A stretch of DNA of 64,000 nucleotides from Algicola sagamiensis DSM 14643. GTDB taxonomy: Bacteria > Pseudomonadota > Gammaproteobacteria > Enterobacterales > Alteromonadaceae. A program made the translations under genes and the position numbers. The stretch lies in NCBI RefSeq assembly GCF_000374485.1, contig NZ_KB894495.1:124001-188000 (forward strand). Direction: 5' to 3'. This document shows positions 56,758-64,000 of this stretch, one piece after another; position 1 is the first letter of the stretch; each line of letters starts with the position of its first letter. A model generated the notes under the pieces. That model was not told the DNA's origin and did no database searches. It saw only the letters and a list, made by a program, of their open reading frames with translations.

Positions 56758-56844
56758 CAGTTTTCGAGATCCAAAGTAAGCCCCAATAAACAATGTAGCT
56801 TGTTTTGATAATCTTCGAGATGAGAAAGAGTAATAGATTAGAGC

Positions 56845-58203
56845 TTAAATTAGAAACAACGTTGCTGTTCCAAGAAATGCTATTGCACCCACAATGTCGG
56901 TAATTGTTGTAAGGACGACACCACCAGCCAATGCTGGATCGATGTTCATACGTTTGAGTACGAGTGGGATCAAGACGCCCGATACAGCAGCGGCAACGAG
57001 GTTGACCATCATTGCAAAAGCGAGAACTGCACCCAGTTTGATGTCATTTTTCCAAATCGCAACAACCCCTGAGATGAGAATGGCCCAAATTAAGCCATTG
57101 AGCATCCCGATAGCGAATTCTTTTCCAAGCAACCATCGGGAGTTACTTGACGTGATATGGCCGACAGCAAGACCCCGGATCACGAGGGTGAGGGTTTGAT
57201 TCCCTGCAACACCACCCATACTTGGCACGATATTATTCAGGATGGCAAGGACTGCTAATGCTTCGAAAGTCGGTTCGAAAAAGTTCATTACAAATGCAGC
57301 GAACAAAACTGTTAGCAGATTAACACCCAGCCAGATAGAACGGCCCTGAATGCTCTTTTTGACAGGTGCGAAGGTATCATGTTCATCATCAAGACCTGCC
57401 ATGCTCATCATCGAGTGTTCTGCTTCTTCGCGGATAATATCGACGACATCATCAATTGTGATCCGACCCAGTAGCTGGTTTTCATCATCAATCACTGGTG
57501 CAGATATCCAATTATGACGCTCAAACAGTTGTGCGACTTCGGCTTCACCCATATTGACATGAATTGCTTCAAGGTCTGTCTCCATGACCTCGCGGACACT
57601 TTTATTTGGGATTGAAGTCACCAATAAGCTCAGTGGGATGACCCCCATCAGCATATCGTGCTTATCTACGACAAACAGTTGATCTGTACCTTCGGGTAGC
57701 TCTCCTTTTAAGCGGAGGTAGCGGAGGATCACGTCGACGGAAACATCAGGGCGAATCGTGATCGTATCCGTATTCATAATTGAACCGGCAGTTTCTTCCA
57801 TGTAGGAGAGTGCTTGCTCCGCTCGATTTCGATCCTGTACGTCCATGGAGCGAATGACTTCTTGATAAACACTATCAGGCAGGGAGCGTAAGACTTCAGC
57901 TAAATCATCATCATCCATACTTTCAGTCGCAAGTGCGACTTTTTCAGGTCCCATTTGCGCAATAATGCCGTTTCTTACTTCTTCAGAAAGTTCTTCAAGG
58001 ATTTCGCCGTAAAAGTCATGATCAACGAGTTGCCATAGGATCATTCTGGACTTTGGGGGAGAGGACTCAAGCAGTAGTGCAATGTCACAGGCAGGCATAT
58101 TGAACAACATTCGTCGCACGTGAACGAACATACCGCTGTCTAACGCGGCCGCGATTTCTCTAATTTGTGCTTTGGCTGTTTGTTGTTCAATGGTTTCAGG
58201 CAT
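56845..58203 (-). CDS. mgtE: Magnesium transporter MgtE
   Basis: Mg2+-selective channel-type transporter, 452 residues. A cytoplasmic MgtE_N superhelical domain (about 20-130) is followed by two CBS domains (about 135-260, Mg2+-sensing gate) and five C-terminal membrane helices, with the conserved pore region TLVIRGLAVGHI and ending TTITDIVGAIAFLGTATLFL, including the metal-site Asp. The ATG at 58203 has GAGG 9 nt upstream; a TTG-initiated extension to 58218 is unlikely. It lies about 100 nt downstream of ptsO, an arrangement known in other gammaproteobacteria. Confidence 0.95.
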   Translation of the reverse strand: MPETIEQQTAKAQIREIAAALDSGMFVHVRRMLFNMPACDIALLLESSPPKSRMILWQLVDHDFYGEILEELSEEVRNGIIAQMGPEKVALATESMDDDDLAEVLRSLPDSVYQEVIRSMDVQDRNRAEQALSYMEETAGSIMNTDTITIRPDVSVDVILRYLRLKGELPEGTDQLFVVDKHDMLMGVIPLSLLVTSIPNKSVREVMETDLEAIHVNMGEAEVAQLFERHNWISAPVIDDENQLLGRITIDDVVDIIREEAEHSMMSMAGLDDEHDTFAPVKKSIQGRSIWLGVNLLTVLFAAFVMNFFEPTFEALAVLAILNNIVPSMGGVAGNQTLTLVIRGLAVGHITSSNSRWLLGKEFAIGMLNGLIWAILISGVVAIWKNDIKLGAVLAFAMMVNLVAAAVSGVLIPLVLKRMNIDPALAGGVVLTTITDIVGAIAFLGTATLFLI

Positions 58204-58303
58204 GCTGCATGACCTCAATTTTTGCCCAACATAGTCTAACTTAACTGATAAGAATAATCAGCTAGATCTTAGGCTTAATTCTTTGGGAATATCAGAGATC
58301 CGA

Positions 58304-58582
58304 TCACTCTTCTTCATCAAATCGACGTTCGAAGAGTGCAACAAATGCTTCAGCAGCATCTTCGGCATCTTCGCCTTCGATTTCGATATCAATCGTCTTT
58401 CCTTTTGCGCTTTCTAATAACAATAGCCCGAGTACACTATCAGCAGAAGCCGTTTTTTCTCCTTGTTTCAATATAACATGAGAAGTAAATTCTTGATTGA
58501 GTTGAACAAGTTTTGTAGCAGCTCGGGCATGCAGGCCGAGTTTATTCTTGATGATGACTTGACGGCAGATGATGTGTGTCAT
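58304..58582 (-). CDS. ptsO: Phosphocarrier protein NPr of the nitrogen-related PTS
   Basis: HPr-like phosphocarrier (92 residues) that passes phosphate from PtsP to PtsN. The phosphoacceptor His is in NKLGLHARAATKL, and SADSVLGLLLLESAKG is the Ser-region helix. The C-terminus is longer and more acidic (EGEDAEDAAEAFVALF, RRFDEEE) than in HPr. The start MTHIICRQV at 58582 is the only family-like one and lies inside rapZ, giving a 41-bp overlap. Confidence 0.93.
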   Translation of the reverse strand: MTHIICRQVIIKNKLGLHARAATKLVQLNQEFTSHVILKQGEKTASADSVLGLLLLESAKGKTIDIEIEGEDAEDAAEAFVALFERRFDEEE

Positions 58583-59426
58583 GTCGTTGGAGTTCTCGAT
58601 GTCGAAGCTGAACTTCTGGAATTTGTCTACGGAAGCTCTCAGCAAGTTTTTCACTGATATAGACAGAGCGATGTTGCCCGCCAGTGCAACCAATTGCAAT
58701 TGTGAGATAGCTCCGGTGATTTCGTTCGATGTGTGGCAGCCAGGTGCGAATAAAATTATCAATTTGCCAAATGAACTTAGTGACAAGTGGTTGCCCTAAA
58801 AAAAATTGCTGTACAGGGTGATCGAGGCCTGTTAATGGTTTGAGCTCTGGTTCCCAATGTGGATTTGGAAGAAACCGGGCATCAAAAATGTAATCTGCGT
58901 CTTTCGGTAACCCATATTTAAATCCAAATGATTCGAAAACAATCACTAAACTATGTGCTTTTTTCCCTAAAACTCTTTGTTTAATCAGCTCAGAAAGCTC
59001 ATGTACGTTTAATCGGGTGGTATCAATATGCAAGTCTGCCCGATTGCGTATTAAACTGAGCACATTTTTTTCAGCTTTAATTGCTTCTTCAAGTGACATT
59101 GAGCCTTTGGTCAAAGGATGAAGGCGTCTTGTTTCAGAGAAACGTTTCAAGAGGCTATTTGAGTCTGCATCTAAATAAATGACACTTACATCAAAGTGTT
59201 GACTCAGATAATCTAACGTTTCTGAAAGTGCTTCTTCTCCGTCGGGCATATTTCGAGCATCAAGGCTAATTGCTGCCTGGGAAATATCCCCGAATAAATC
59301 TGATGTAAGGGACATCAGTAATGACAGGGGAATATTATCAATACAATAATATCCAAGGTCCTCTAAAACCCGGAGGGCAACTGATTTTCCTGAGCCAGAT
59401 CGGCCACTAATGATGGTTAAGTTCAT
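58542..59426 (-). CDS. rapZ: RNase adapter protein RapZ
   Basis: In enterobacteria RapZ guides RNase E to the small RNA GlmZ and so controls glucosamine-6-phosphate synthase; it also binds nucleotides. The 294-residue protein has Walker A ISGRSGSGKSVALRVLEDLG, YCIDNIPLSLL, RRLHPL, FGFKYGLPKDADYIFDARF and AIGCTGGQHRSVYISEKLA. The C-terminus extends about 10 residues beyond the usual end with a His-rich tail (RHDTHHLPSSHHQE), encoded in the region overlapping ptsO. Its start overlaps the end of ptsN by 20 bp. Confidence 0.94.
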   Translation of the reverse strand: MNLTIISGRSGSGKSVALRVLEDLGYYCIDNIPLSLLMSLTSDLFGDISQAAISLDARNMPDGEEALSETLDYLSQHFDVSVIYLDADSNSLLKRFSETRRLHPLTKGSMSLEEAIKAEKNVLSLIRNRADLHIDTTRLNVHELSELIKQRVLGKKAHSLVIVFESFGFKYGLPKDADYIFDARFLPNPHWEPELKPLTGLDHPVQQFFLGQPLVTKFIWQIDNFIRTWLPHIERNHRSYLTIAIGCTGGQHRSVYISEKLAESFRRQIPEVQLRHRELQRHDTHHLPSSHHQE

Positions 59427-59871
59427 GACCTAAGATAGTTTCGTATATGTTTAAGTCGCTGCTTGCGTGACGGATAGCGCGGCAGAGTTTTTTATTGCCT
59501 AATAATTTTGCGATGGATGACAAAGTTGTGAGATGCTGATTATCGTCTTCTTCAGGCAATAATAGAGCAAAAAAGATATCCACTGGTCGATTATCAATCG
59601 CATCAAAGTCGATGGCTTGTTCCGTAACGATGAGCACGCCATGAACATCTTGGATATTCGGCAGTCGACAATGTGGAATAGCAATCCCGTGTCCAATCCC
59701 TGTACTACCCAAAATTTCTCTGGCTTGAATGTTTTTTAGAATGTCTTCTGCAAGAAGGCTGTTGCAGTGGTGTGAGAATAATTGACTGATATATTCCAAG
59801 ACGCGTTTTTTGCTATGGAGCAGGACTGCACGTTTTGTGCAGTCCTCGGTCAATATATTTGAGATGTCCAT
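59407..59871 (-). CDS. ptsN: PTS IIA-like nitrogen regulatory protein PtsN
   Basis: EIIA(Ntr), terminal acceptor of the nitrogen PTS. In E. coli its phosphorylation state influences potassium transport and phosphate/nitrogen regulation. The 154-residue protein has the phosphorylatable His in GIGHGIAIPHCRLPN, and VDIFFALLLPEEDD and HLTTLSSIAKLL are typical. It begins 1 nt before the end of hpf's neighbour spacing and overlaps rapZ at its own end, so the cluster is tightly packed. Confidence 0.94.
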   Translation of the reverse strand: MDISNILTEDCTKRAVLLHSKKRVLEYISQLFSHHCNSLLAEDILKNIQAREILGSTGIGHGIAIPHCRLPNIQDVHGVLIVTEQAIDFDAIDNRPVDIFFALLLPEEDDNQHLTTLSSIAKLLGNKKLCRAIRHASSDLNIYETILGHELNHH

Positions 59872-59872
59872 G

Positions 59873-60160
59873 TTAGTGTTTGGTCATTTTTTCTTTATGT
59901 TTAATGACTTGACGGTCAAGTTTATCAATTAAAGAGTCAATGGCGGCATACATATCTTGATGCTCTGACGTTGCAAAAACTTCTCCCCCGTTGAGATGGA
60001 GTGTCGCTTCTGCTTTTTGCTGTAGTTTTTCTACATTGAGAATAACATGGACATTATTGATGTGATCAAAATGTCTTTCCAGCTTTGCAAATTTATTACT
60101 GACATAATCTCTGAGTGCAGTCGTAATTTCTACATGACGACCAGTTAGATTAATTTGCAT
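59873..60160 (-). CDS. hpf: Ribosome hibernation promoting factor (short form)
   Basis: Binds the 30S A/P-site region and promotes 100S ribosome dimers in stationary phase, together with RMF where present. The 95-residue protein starts MQINLTGRHVEITTALRDYV and has LNVEKLQQKAEATLHL and DMYAAIDSLIDKLDRQVIKH, the short YhbH type without the long C-terminal dimerisation domain. The ATG at 60160 has AAGG upstream; a GTG at 60166 is the alternative. It sits between rpoN and ptsN, as is usual. Confidence 0.95.
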   Translation of the reverse strand: MQINLTGRHVEITTALRDYVSNKFAKLERHFDHINNVHVILNVEKLQQKAEATLHLNGGEVFATSEHQDMYAAIDSLIDKLDRQVIKHKEKMTKH

Positions 60161-60184
60161 AAGCACCTTCCTTATTTTCCCAGC

Positions 60185-61636
60185 TTAAATTAAGCTTTTT
60201 CGTTGATTCGAGGGTGGAATTGCCAGAGACTCACGGTATTTTGCGATGGTTCTCCGGGCAACTTTGATTCCTTGGTCTGCCAATAATTCCGCCATCTTAC
60301 TATCACTAAGAGGTTTAGCTGAATTTTCGGCAGCGACAAGTTTTTTAATCAGTGCACGTATCGCTGTTGAGGAGCATTCCCCGCCATTCTCAGTATTCAC
60401 ATGGCTTGAAAAGAAATATTTTAATTCAAATATACCCTTGGGAGAGTGAATAAACTTTTGTGTAGTGACACGTGATATGGTGGATTCATGCATATCAACC
60501 ATTTCCGCAACATCGTTGAGTACAAGAGGCTTCATGGCCTCATCTCCATACTCGAAGAACGCCTGCTGCTTTTGAACTATTGATGCGCCCACTTTGAGTA
60601 ATGTGTCATTTCTGCTATCTAAGCTCTTTAAAAACCATTTTGCTTCCTGTAAATGGCTCTTGATAAATTGTGAGTCGGCCGTAGAGCTTGTCTTTGCATA
60701 ACTTGCATAATACTGATTTACCCTGACCTTCGGAAGTGCTTCAGGGTTTAAAGCCACTTCCCAATGACCTTTAATTTTTTTGACGATTAAATCAGGGATC
60801 ACATAGTCATCTTGGCTACTGATAACCGTTGTTGCCGGCTGTGGGATCAAACTTTGAATGATGGCCAGTGACTCTTTTATCATTTCTTCTTTTAACTTGG
60901 TCTTTTTCATCAATCCGCGATAATCACGGATTGCCAACAGGTCCATATGATTTTCTATAAGGTCGATTGCGGTGTTTTCAAGAGGACAACCCGTAAAATT
61001 TCTATGAAGTTGGATCAATAAACACTCTTGCAGTGAACGAGCAGCAATACCAATCGGATCAAAATGTTGGATACGCTTTAAAACGGCTTCGACTTCTTCG
61101 AGTTCAATGTCCTCATGTCCGAGGCTTTGTAGGATTTCTTCCGTGCTTACAGTAAGGAAACCGGCATCATCAATGGCTTCGATAATCGCTGTTGCAATCG
61201 CTTGATCGGCTTCGGAGAATGGCGTGAGGTTCATCTGCCAAAGCAGGTAATCCCGAATATTATCATCGGTTTTTCCCTGGTACATCGGTGTATCGTCATC
61301 TTGTTGATGATGTGAAATAGTCGTTGGGCCATTACTTAAATAGTCATCCCATTTTGAATCAGTGGGAAGATCTTCACCAATATGATCGCGATCAAATGCT
61401 TGATCGGTTGTGAGTTCCTCTGGTGCAGTTTCGCTTTCAAGAGATATTTTTTCTGGGGTTTCATCCTGGTGTGCGGCTTCGAACTCTTCCAACTCAAGAA
61501 GTGGATTTTCTTCGACGGCGTTGAGTATTTCCTGTTGGAGGTCGAGAGTCGAGAGCTGCAACAATTTGATAGCTTGTTGCAGCTGCGGTGTCATTGTCAA
61601 TTGCTGACTGAAACGAAGCTGTAATGCTGGCTTCAT
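60185..61636 (-). CDS. rpoN: RNA polymerase sigma-54 factor
   Basis: Alternative sigma factor for enhancer-dependent promoters of nitrogen, motility and other genes; the glnK promoter in this window is a target by sequence. The 483-residue protein has the Gln-rich activator-interacting region I (LRFSQQLTMTPQLQQAIKLL), an acidic region II (about 55-115), the core-binding domain, a helix-turn-helix (DMHESTISRVTTQKFIHSP) and the RpoN box VARRTIAKYRE. It lies 45 nt downstream of lptB. Confidence 0.97.
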   Translation of the reverse strand: MKPALQLRFSQQLTMTPQLQQAIKLLQLSTLDLQQEILNAVEENPLLELEEFEAAHQDETPEKISLESETAPEELTTDQAFDRDHIGEDLPTDSKWDDYLSNGPTTISHHQQDDDTPMYQGKTDDNIRDYLLWQMNLTPFSEADQAIATAIIEAIDDAGFLTVSTEEILQSLGHEDIELEEVEAVLKRIQHFDPIGIAARSLQECLLIQLHRNFTGCPLENTAIDLIENHMDLLAIRDYRGLMKKTKLKEEMIKESLAIIQSLIPQPATTVISSQDDYVIPDLIVKKIKGHWEVALNPEALPKVRVNQYYASYAKTSSTADSQFIKSHLQEAKWFLKSLDSRNDTLLKVGASIVQKQQAFFEYGDEAMKPLVLNDVAEMVDMHESTISRVTTQKFIHSPKGIFELKYFFSSHVNTENGGECSSTAIRALIKKLVAAENSAKPLSDSKMAELLADQGIKVARRTIAKYRESLAIPPSNQRKSLI

Positions 61637-61681
61637 GGATAATCAATATCCTTTCGTTATTCCTGATGCAAGATAACTAAA

Positions 61682-62407
61682 CTATAGCGTGAATTGGTCT
61701 CCCAAGTATACCTCTCTGACATGTTTACTTGTCAAAGCGTCTTCTGGTGAACCGGAGAAAATCAGATTGCCGTGACTGACAATATTCGCAACTTCACACA
61801 CATCTAGAGTTTCTCTTACATGGTGGTCTGTAATCAAGACCCCGATGCCTCTATCTTTCAGATGTTCAATGATTTTTTTGATATCGATCACAGAAATGGG
61901 ATCTACACCTGCGAATGGCTCATCCAATAGAATAAATTTCGGTTCCGCCGCTAAAGCTCTTGCGATTTCAACGCGCCTTCTTTCGCCACCAGATAATGCC
62001 ATCCCACGGCTGTTTTTGATGTGTCCGATGTTAAACTCTTCCAAAAGATTATCTAAAATCTCTTCCCGTTGGGCTGATTTAAGGTTTTTTCTCAGTTGCA
62101 AGACTGCCATGATGTTTTCATAGACAGTTAGTTTTCTGAAAATGGATGATTCTTGTGGCAAATAACCAATGCCTCTGCGGGCTCGAACATGCATGGGTGC
62201 ATGGGTGACGTCTTTGCCATCAAGAATGATTTTGCCTTTATCATTCGCAACTAAGCCAACAATCATATAAAACGTTGTTGTTTTACCTGCACCATTTGGA
62301 CCGAGCAAACCAACGACTTCCCCTGAATTGACGGTAATACTCACATCTTGCACAACTTGACGATCTTTATAGCGCTTTGCAAGATTTGTTGCAGATAGCT
62401 GACTCAT
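61682..62407 (-). CDS. lptB: LPS export ABC transporter ATP-binding protein LptB
   Basis: ATPase that powers extraction of lipopolysaccharide from the inner membrane with LptF and LptG. The 241-residue protein has Walker [18 protein letters not shown], the Q-loop in [14 protein letters not shown], the signature [16 protein letters not shown], Walker [14 protein letters not shown] and the switch His in [12 protein letters not shown]. It overlaps lptA by 4 bp. Confidence 0.97.
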   Translation of the reverse strand: MSQLSATNLAKRYKDRQVVQDVSITVNSGEVVGLLGPNGAGKTTTFYMIVGLVANDKGKIILDGKDVTHAPMHVRARRGIGYLPQESSIFRKLTVYENIMAVLQLRKNLKSAQREEILDNLLEEFNIGHIKNSRGMALSGGERRRVEIARALAAEPKFILLDEPFAGVDPISVIDIKKIIEHLKDRGIGVLITDHHVRETLDVCEVANIVSHGNLIFSGSPEDALTSKHVREVYLGDQFTL

Positions 62408-62994
62408 GGTGTCGGTTCATCCTGTTCATCTGTCTGTGCTGGGGCTTGATTTTCTGGCTTCGTTTCAACAACGTTTGGCTTATTTTGATTGGTAGAGATG
62501 ATTGTTGTGACACGCCCAGTTTTGTTTTCACTACCTTCAGCGGATAACAGCTGAGTTTCCAGGTTGTAGGTGATCTGCTCACTTTTTACATGGGAACCAC
62601 TTTGTTGGAGATAGGCATTTTTCTTGAGAACAATGGTTTTTTTACTGACCATATAATAAATTTCTTGTGCAGCAGCAATGACTTCTTTGCCATCTTCGAG
62701 CGTTTGCTTATATTTTGCTGGGTTGCCTTTCGCAACGATTACTTCATTTCTGCCATCTTTGGTTTTTTTGATTCTCATCACGTCGGCATTAATCTGCATA
62801 CTTCCAAGTAAAACAACAACATTGTCCTGAAAAACAAGCGTGTTATTTTTAATATCCATAAACTGCTTCGATGAATTGATTTTAATATCATCAGTGAATT
62901 CAGCATGAACGATTGTGCTGTATCCCGAAGTGGTCAAAATCAAACTGAGAAGTAATCTTCTAAGAGCGGTTTGTGAAATAAACTGTTTTAGCAT
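62404..62994 (-). CDS. lptA: LPS transport periplasmic protein LptA
   Basis: Periplasmic bridge protein that carries lipopolysaccharide from LptC to LptD. It is 196 residues with a signal peptide ([20 protein letters not shown], cleaved near VHA), then the OstA/LptA beta-jellyroll region [32 protein letters not shown] and [14 protein letters not shown], and a Pro/Gln/Glu-rich tail. The start at 62994 lies inside the end of lptC (35-bp overlap); a TTG at 63024 would add ten residues and is less likely. Confidence 0.92.
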   Translation of the reverse strand: MLKQFISQTALRRLLLSLILTTSGYSTIVHAEFTDDIKINSSKQFMDIKNNTLVFQDNVVVLLGSMQINADVMRIKKTKDGRNEVIVAKGNPAKYKQTLEDGKEVIAAAQEIYYMVSKKTIVLKKNAYLQQSGSHVKSEQITYNLETQLLSAEGSENKTGRVTTIISTNQNKPNVVETKPENQAPAQTDEQDEPTP

Positions 62995-63535
62995 GTTTGT
63001 GTATTTCCATGGATTCTTTTTCAATATTCGCGAAAAAACCTTTACCGGAGATTCTAAATTGACTGCCTTGGATCACCACCTTATCAGTGGATGACATCGT
63101 ATTATTTTTAAGAGATATCTCAAGATAATTTGTTTTGATCGTGGTGGTTCGTTTATCTCGATCAAGTGTCTCTATCACGACGTTTTTCTCCAAAGTGATT
63201 TTCTCATTCGGATAATATGTGGCTTCTTCTGCTTGAATGGTCCAGGGGACCTTTTTATTCGTCGGGAAAATGGTGTGCTCAGGCTTATAGAACATCGTAA
63301 AACCTGAGCGACCGTAGTGTTCCATTCTCTGTGCTTTGACCTTGTGCACGGGCAGTCCTTTCACATTGTATATCGTACTGGATAAGTCTTCAGCAACGAA
63401 GTCAGGGCGTTTTTCCATGGTCGTATTTGCTTCTTTGGTCACATCGGATTTCACCCATTGTAAGTTAAAACCGAAGAACCAAATGCCGCCGATAATGAGT
63501 GCAACAAGAACGCAAATTCCAATGATACGCTTCAT
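62960..63535 (-). CDS. lptC: LPS export system protein LptC
   Basis: Bitopic inner-membrane protein that receives lipopolysaccharide from LptB2FG and hands it to LptA. The 191-residue protein has an N-terminal membrane helix (IIGICVLVALIIGGIWFFGF) and a periplasmic beta-jellyroll domain (KRPDFVAEDLSSTIYN, HYGRSGFTMFYKP, MSSTDKVVIQGSQF). Its start overlaps the end of kdsC by 4 bp, the conserved kdsC-lptC-lptA-lptB order. Confidence 0.93.
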   Translation of the reverse strand: MKRIIGICVLVALIIGGIWFFGFNLQWVKSDVTKEANTTMEKRPDFVAEDLSSTIYNVKGLPVHKVKAQRMEHYGRSGFTMFYKPEHTIFPTNKKVPWTIQAEEATYYPNEKITLEKNVVIETLDRDKRTTTIKTNYLEISLKNNTMSSTDKVVIQGSQFRISGKGFFANIEKESMEIHKHAKTVYFTNRS

Positions 63536-64000
63536 GTACTGCTGCCCTGATAAATTTCAAATTTATCCTGAGTGCAAAGAAGGAGGTCTGATAGCTCCCT
63601 CACCGCGCCATAACCGCCTTTGCAATGTGTGGTGAAATCAGCTTTCATCTTCACATAAGGGTGTGCGTCATTGACCGCAACGCTTAATCCAACGTTTTGC
63701 ATTACAGGAAGGTCCGCGGTGTCATCCCCAATGTAGGCAATACTTTCATGAGATAGAGATAACTTTTGCAATAGATCTTGATACGCTTCCAGTTTGTTCT
63801 CCTGTCCTTGATAGATATGTTGAACACCAAGTGTTGTCATGCGCTTTTCCACAATGGTTGAGCGCCTGCCTGTAATAATGGCAACTTCAATACCAGAATG
63901 AATGAGCGACTTTACCCCGAGTCCATCTTTGGTATTAAATGCTTTGTATTCTTCGCCTTGATTCCCTAAAAATATAAGGCCATCAGAAAAAACACCATCC
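63532..64000 (-). CDS. kdsC: 3-deoxy-D-manno-octulosonate 8-phosphate phosphatase, C-terminal part (runs off the right edge)
   Basis: HAD-superfamily phosphatase making KDO for the LPS inner core. About 156 codons are visible; the N-terminus lies beyond the window. The frame stays open to the edge, with GVFSDGLIFLGNQGEEYKAF, TKDGLGVKSLIHSGIEVAII, TGRRSTIVEKR (KdsC typically has TGRKS), YQGQENKLEAY, YIGDDTADLPVM and a final FEIYQGSST. The methionine at 63852 is internal, not the start. First gene seen of the kdsC-lptCAB-rpoN cluster. Confidence 0.93.
   Translation of the reverse strand, partial: DGVFSDGLIFLGNQGEEYKAFNTKDGLGVKSLIHSGIEVAIITGRRSTIVEKRMTTLGVQHIYQGQENKLEAYQDLLQKLSLSHESIAYIGDDTADLPVMQNVGLSVAVNDAHPYVKMKADFTTHCKGGYGAVRELSDLLLCTQDKFEIYQGSST

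Noticed and set aside
1-64000. tRNA, rRNA, CRISPR or prophage features
   Set aside because: No cloverleaf-like segments with T-arm motifs, no rRNA motifs, no regularly spaced repeats, and no integrase, transposase or phage structural genes were seen.

Overview
The window looks like chromosomal DNA of a mesophilic gammaproteobacterium of moderate GC content, close to the Vibrionales/Alteromonadales/Enterobacterales branch. The evidence is conserved gene order: pdhR-aceE-aceF-lpd, acnB-yacL, argR/mdh, glnK-amtB, phoB-phoR, purH-purD, dusB-fis, and lptC-lptA-lptB-rpoN-hpf-ptsN-rapZ-ptsO. Genus cannot be fixed from the sequence alone. I found no tRNA, rRNA, CRISPR array, intact insertion sequence or prophage.

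Layout. 0-9 kb: a galE fragment on the minus strand, then the PdhR-controlled pyruvate dehydrogenase operon, a DTW-domain tRNA-modifying enzyme and a uracil phosphoribosyltransferase. 9-20 kb: a LOV-GGDEF protein (predicted blue-light diguanylate cyclase), two tandem M13 metallopeptidases, aconitase B with yacL, a CAT-like acyltransferase, and glnK-amtB behind an NtrC site and a sigma-54 promoter. 20.3-21.8 kb is a gene-poor gap holding a minus-strand terminator. 21.8-28.1 kb: a Fur-box-fronted ferric iron ABC transporter, a Dyp-type heme protein without its catalytic distal residues, argR and mdh. 28.5-35.3 kb: a porin, phoBR, two phosphate-binding proteins with Pho-box-like repeats, and a LexA-controlled dinB.

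35.3-47.9 kb is the accessory-looking part. It holds a 1354-residue secreted protein with a GlyGly-CTERM-like tail, two paralogous cysteine-containing Sel1-like proteins around a LysE exporter, and a translationally coupled poly-gamma-glutamate cluster (pgsB-pgsC-pgsW-pgsA) on the minus strand. The pgsA/capA gene is interrupted by an in-frame TGA.

48-64 kb returns to housekeeping genes on the minus strand: purH, a secreted methyltransferase-like protein, purD, dusB-fis, prmA, a TonB-dependent receptor with a stop at codon 2 of its apparent native start, mgtE, then the nitrogen-PTS/rpoN/LPS-transport cluster, ending in a partial kdsC.

Most interesting points: the pgs capsule cluster with its interrupted capA, the LOV-GGDEF photoreceptor, the catalytically degenerate Dyp-type protein next to iron transport, the receptor gene with a codon-2 stop, the FNR-box/GlyGly-CTERM surface protein, and a Bacteroidota-like uracil phosphoribosyltransferase.
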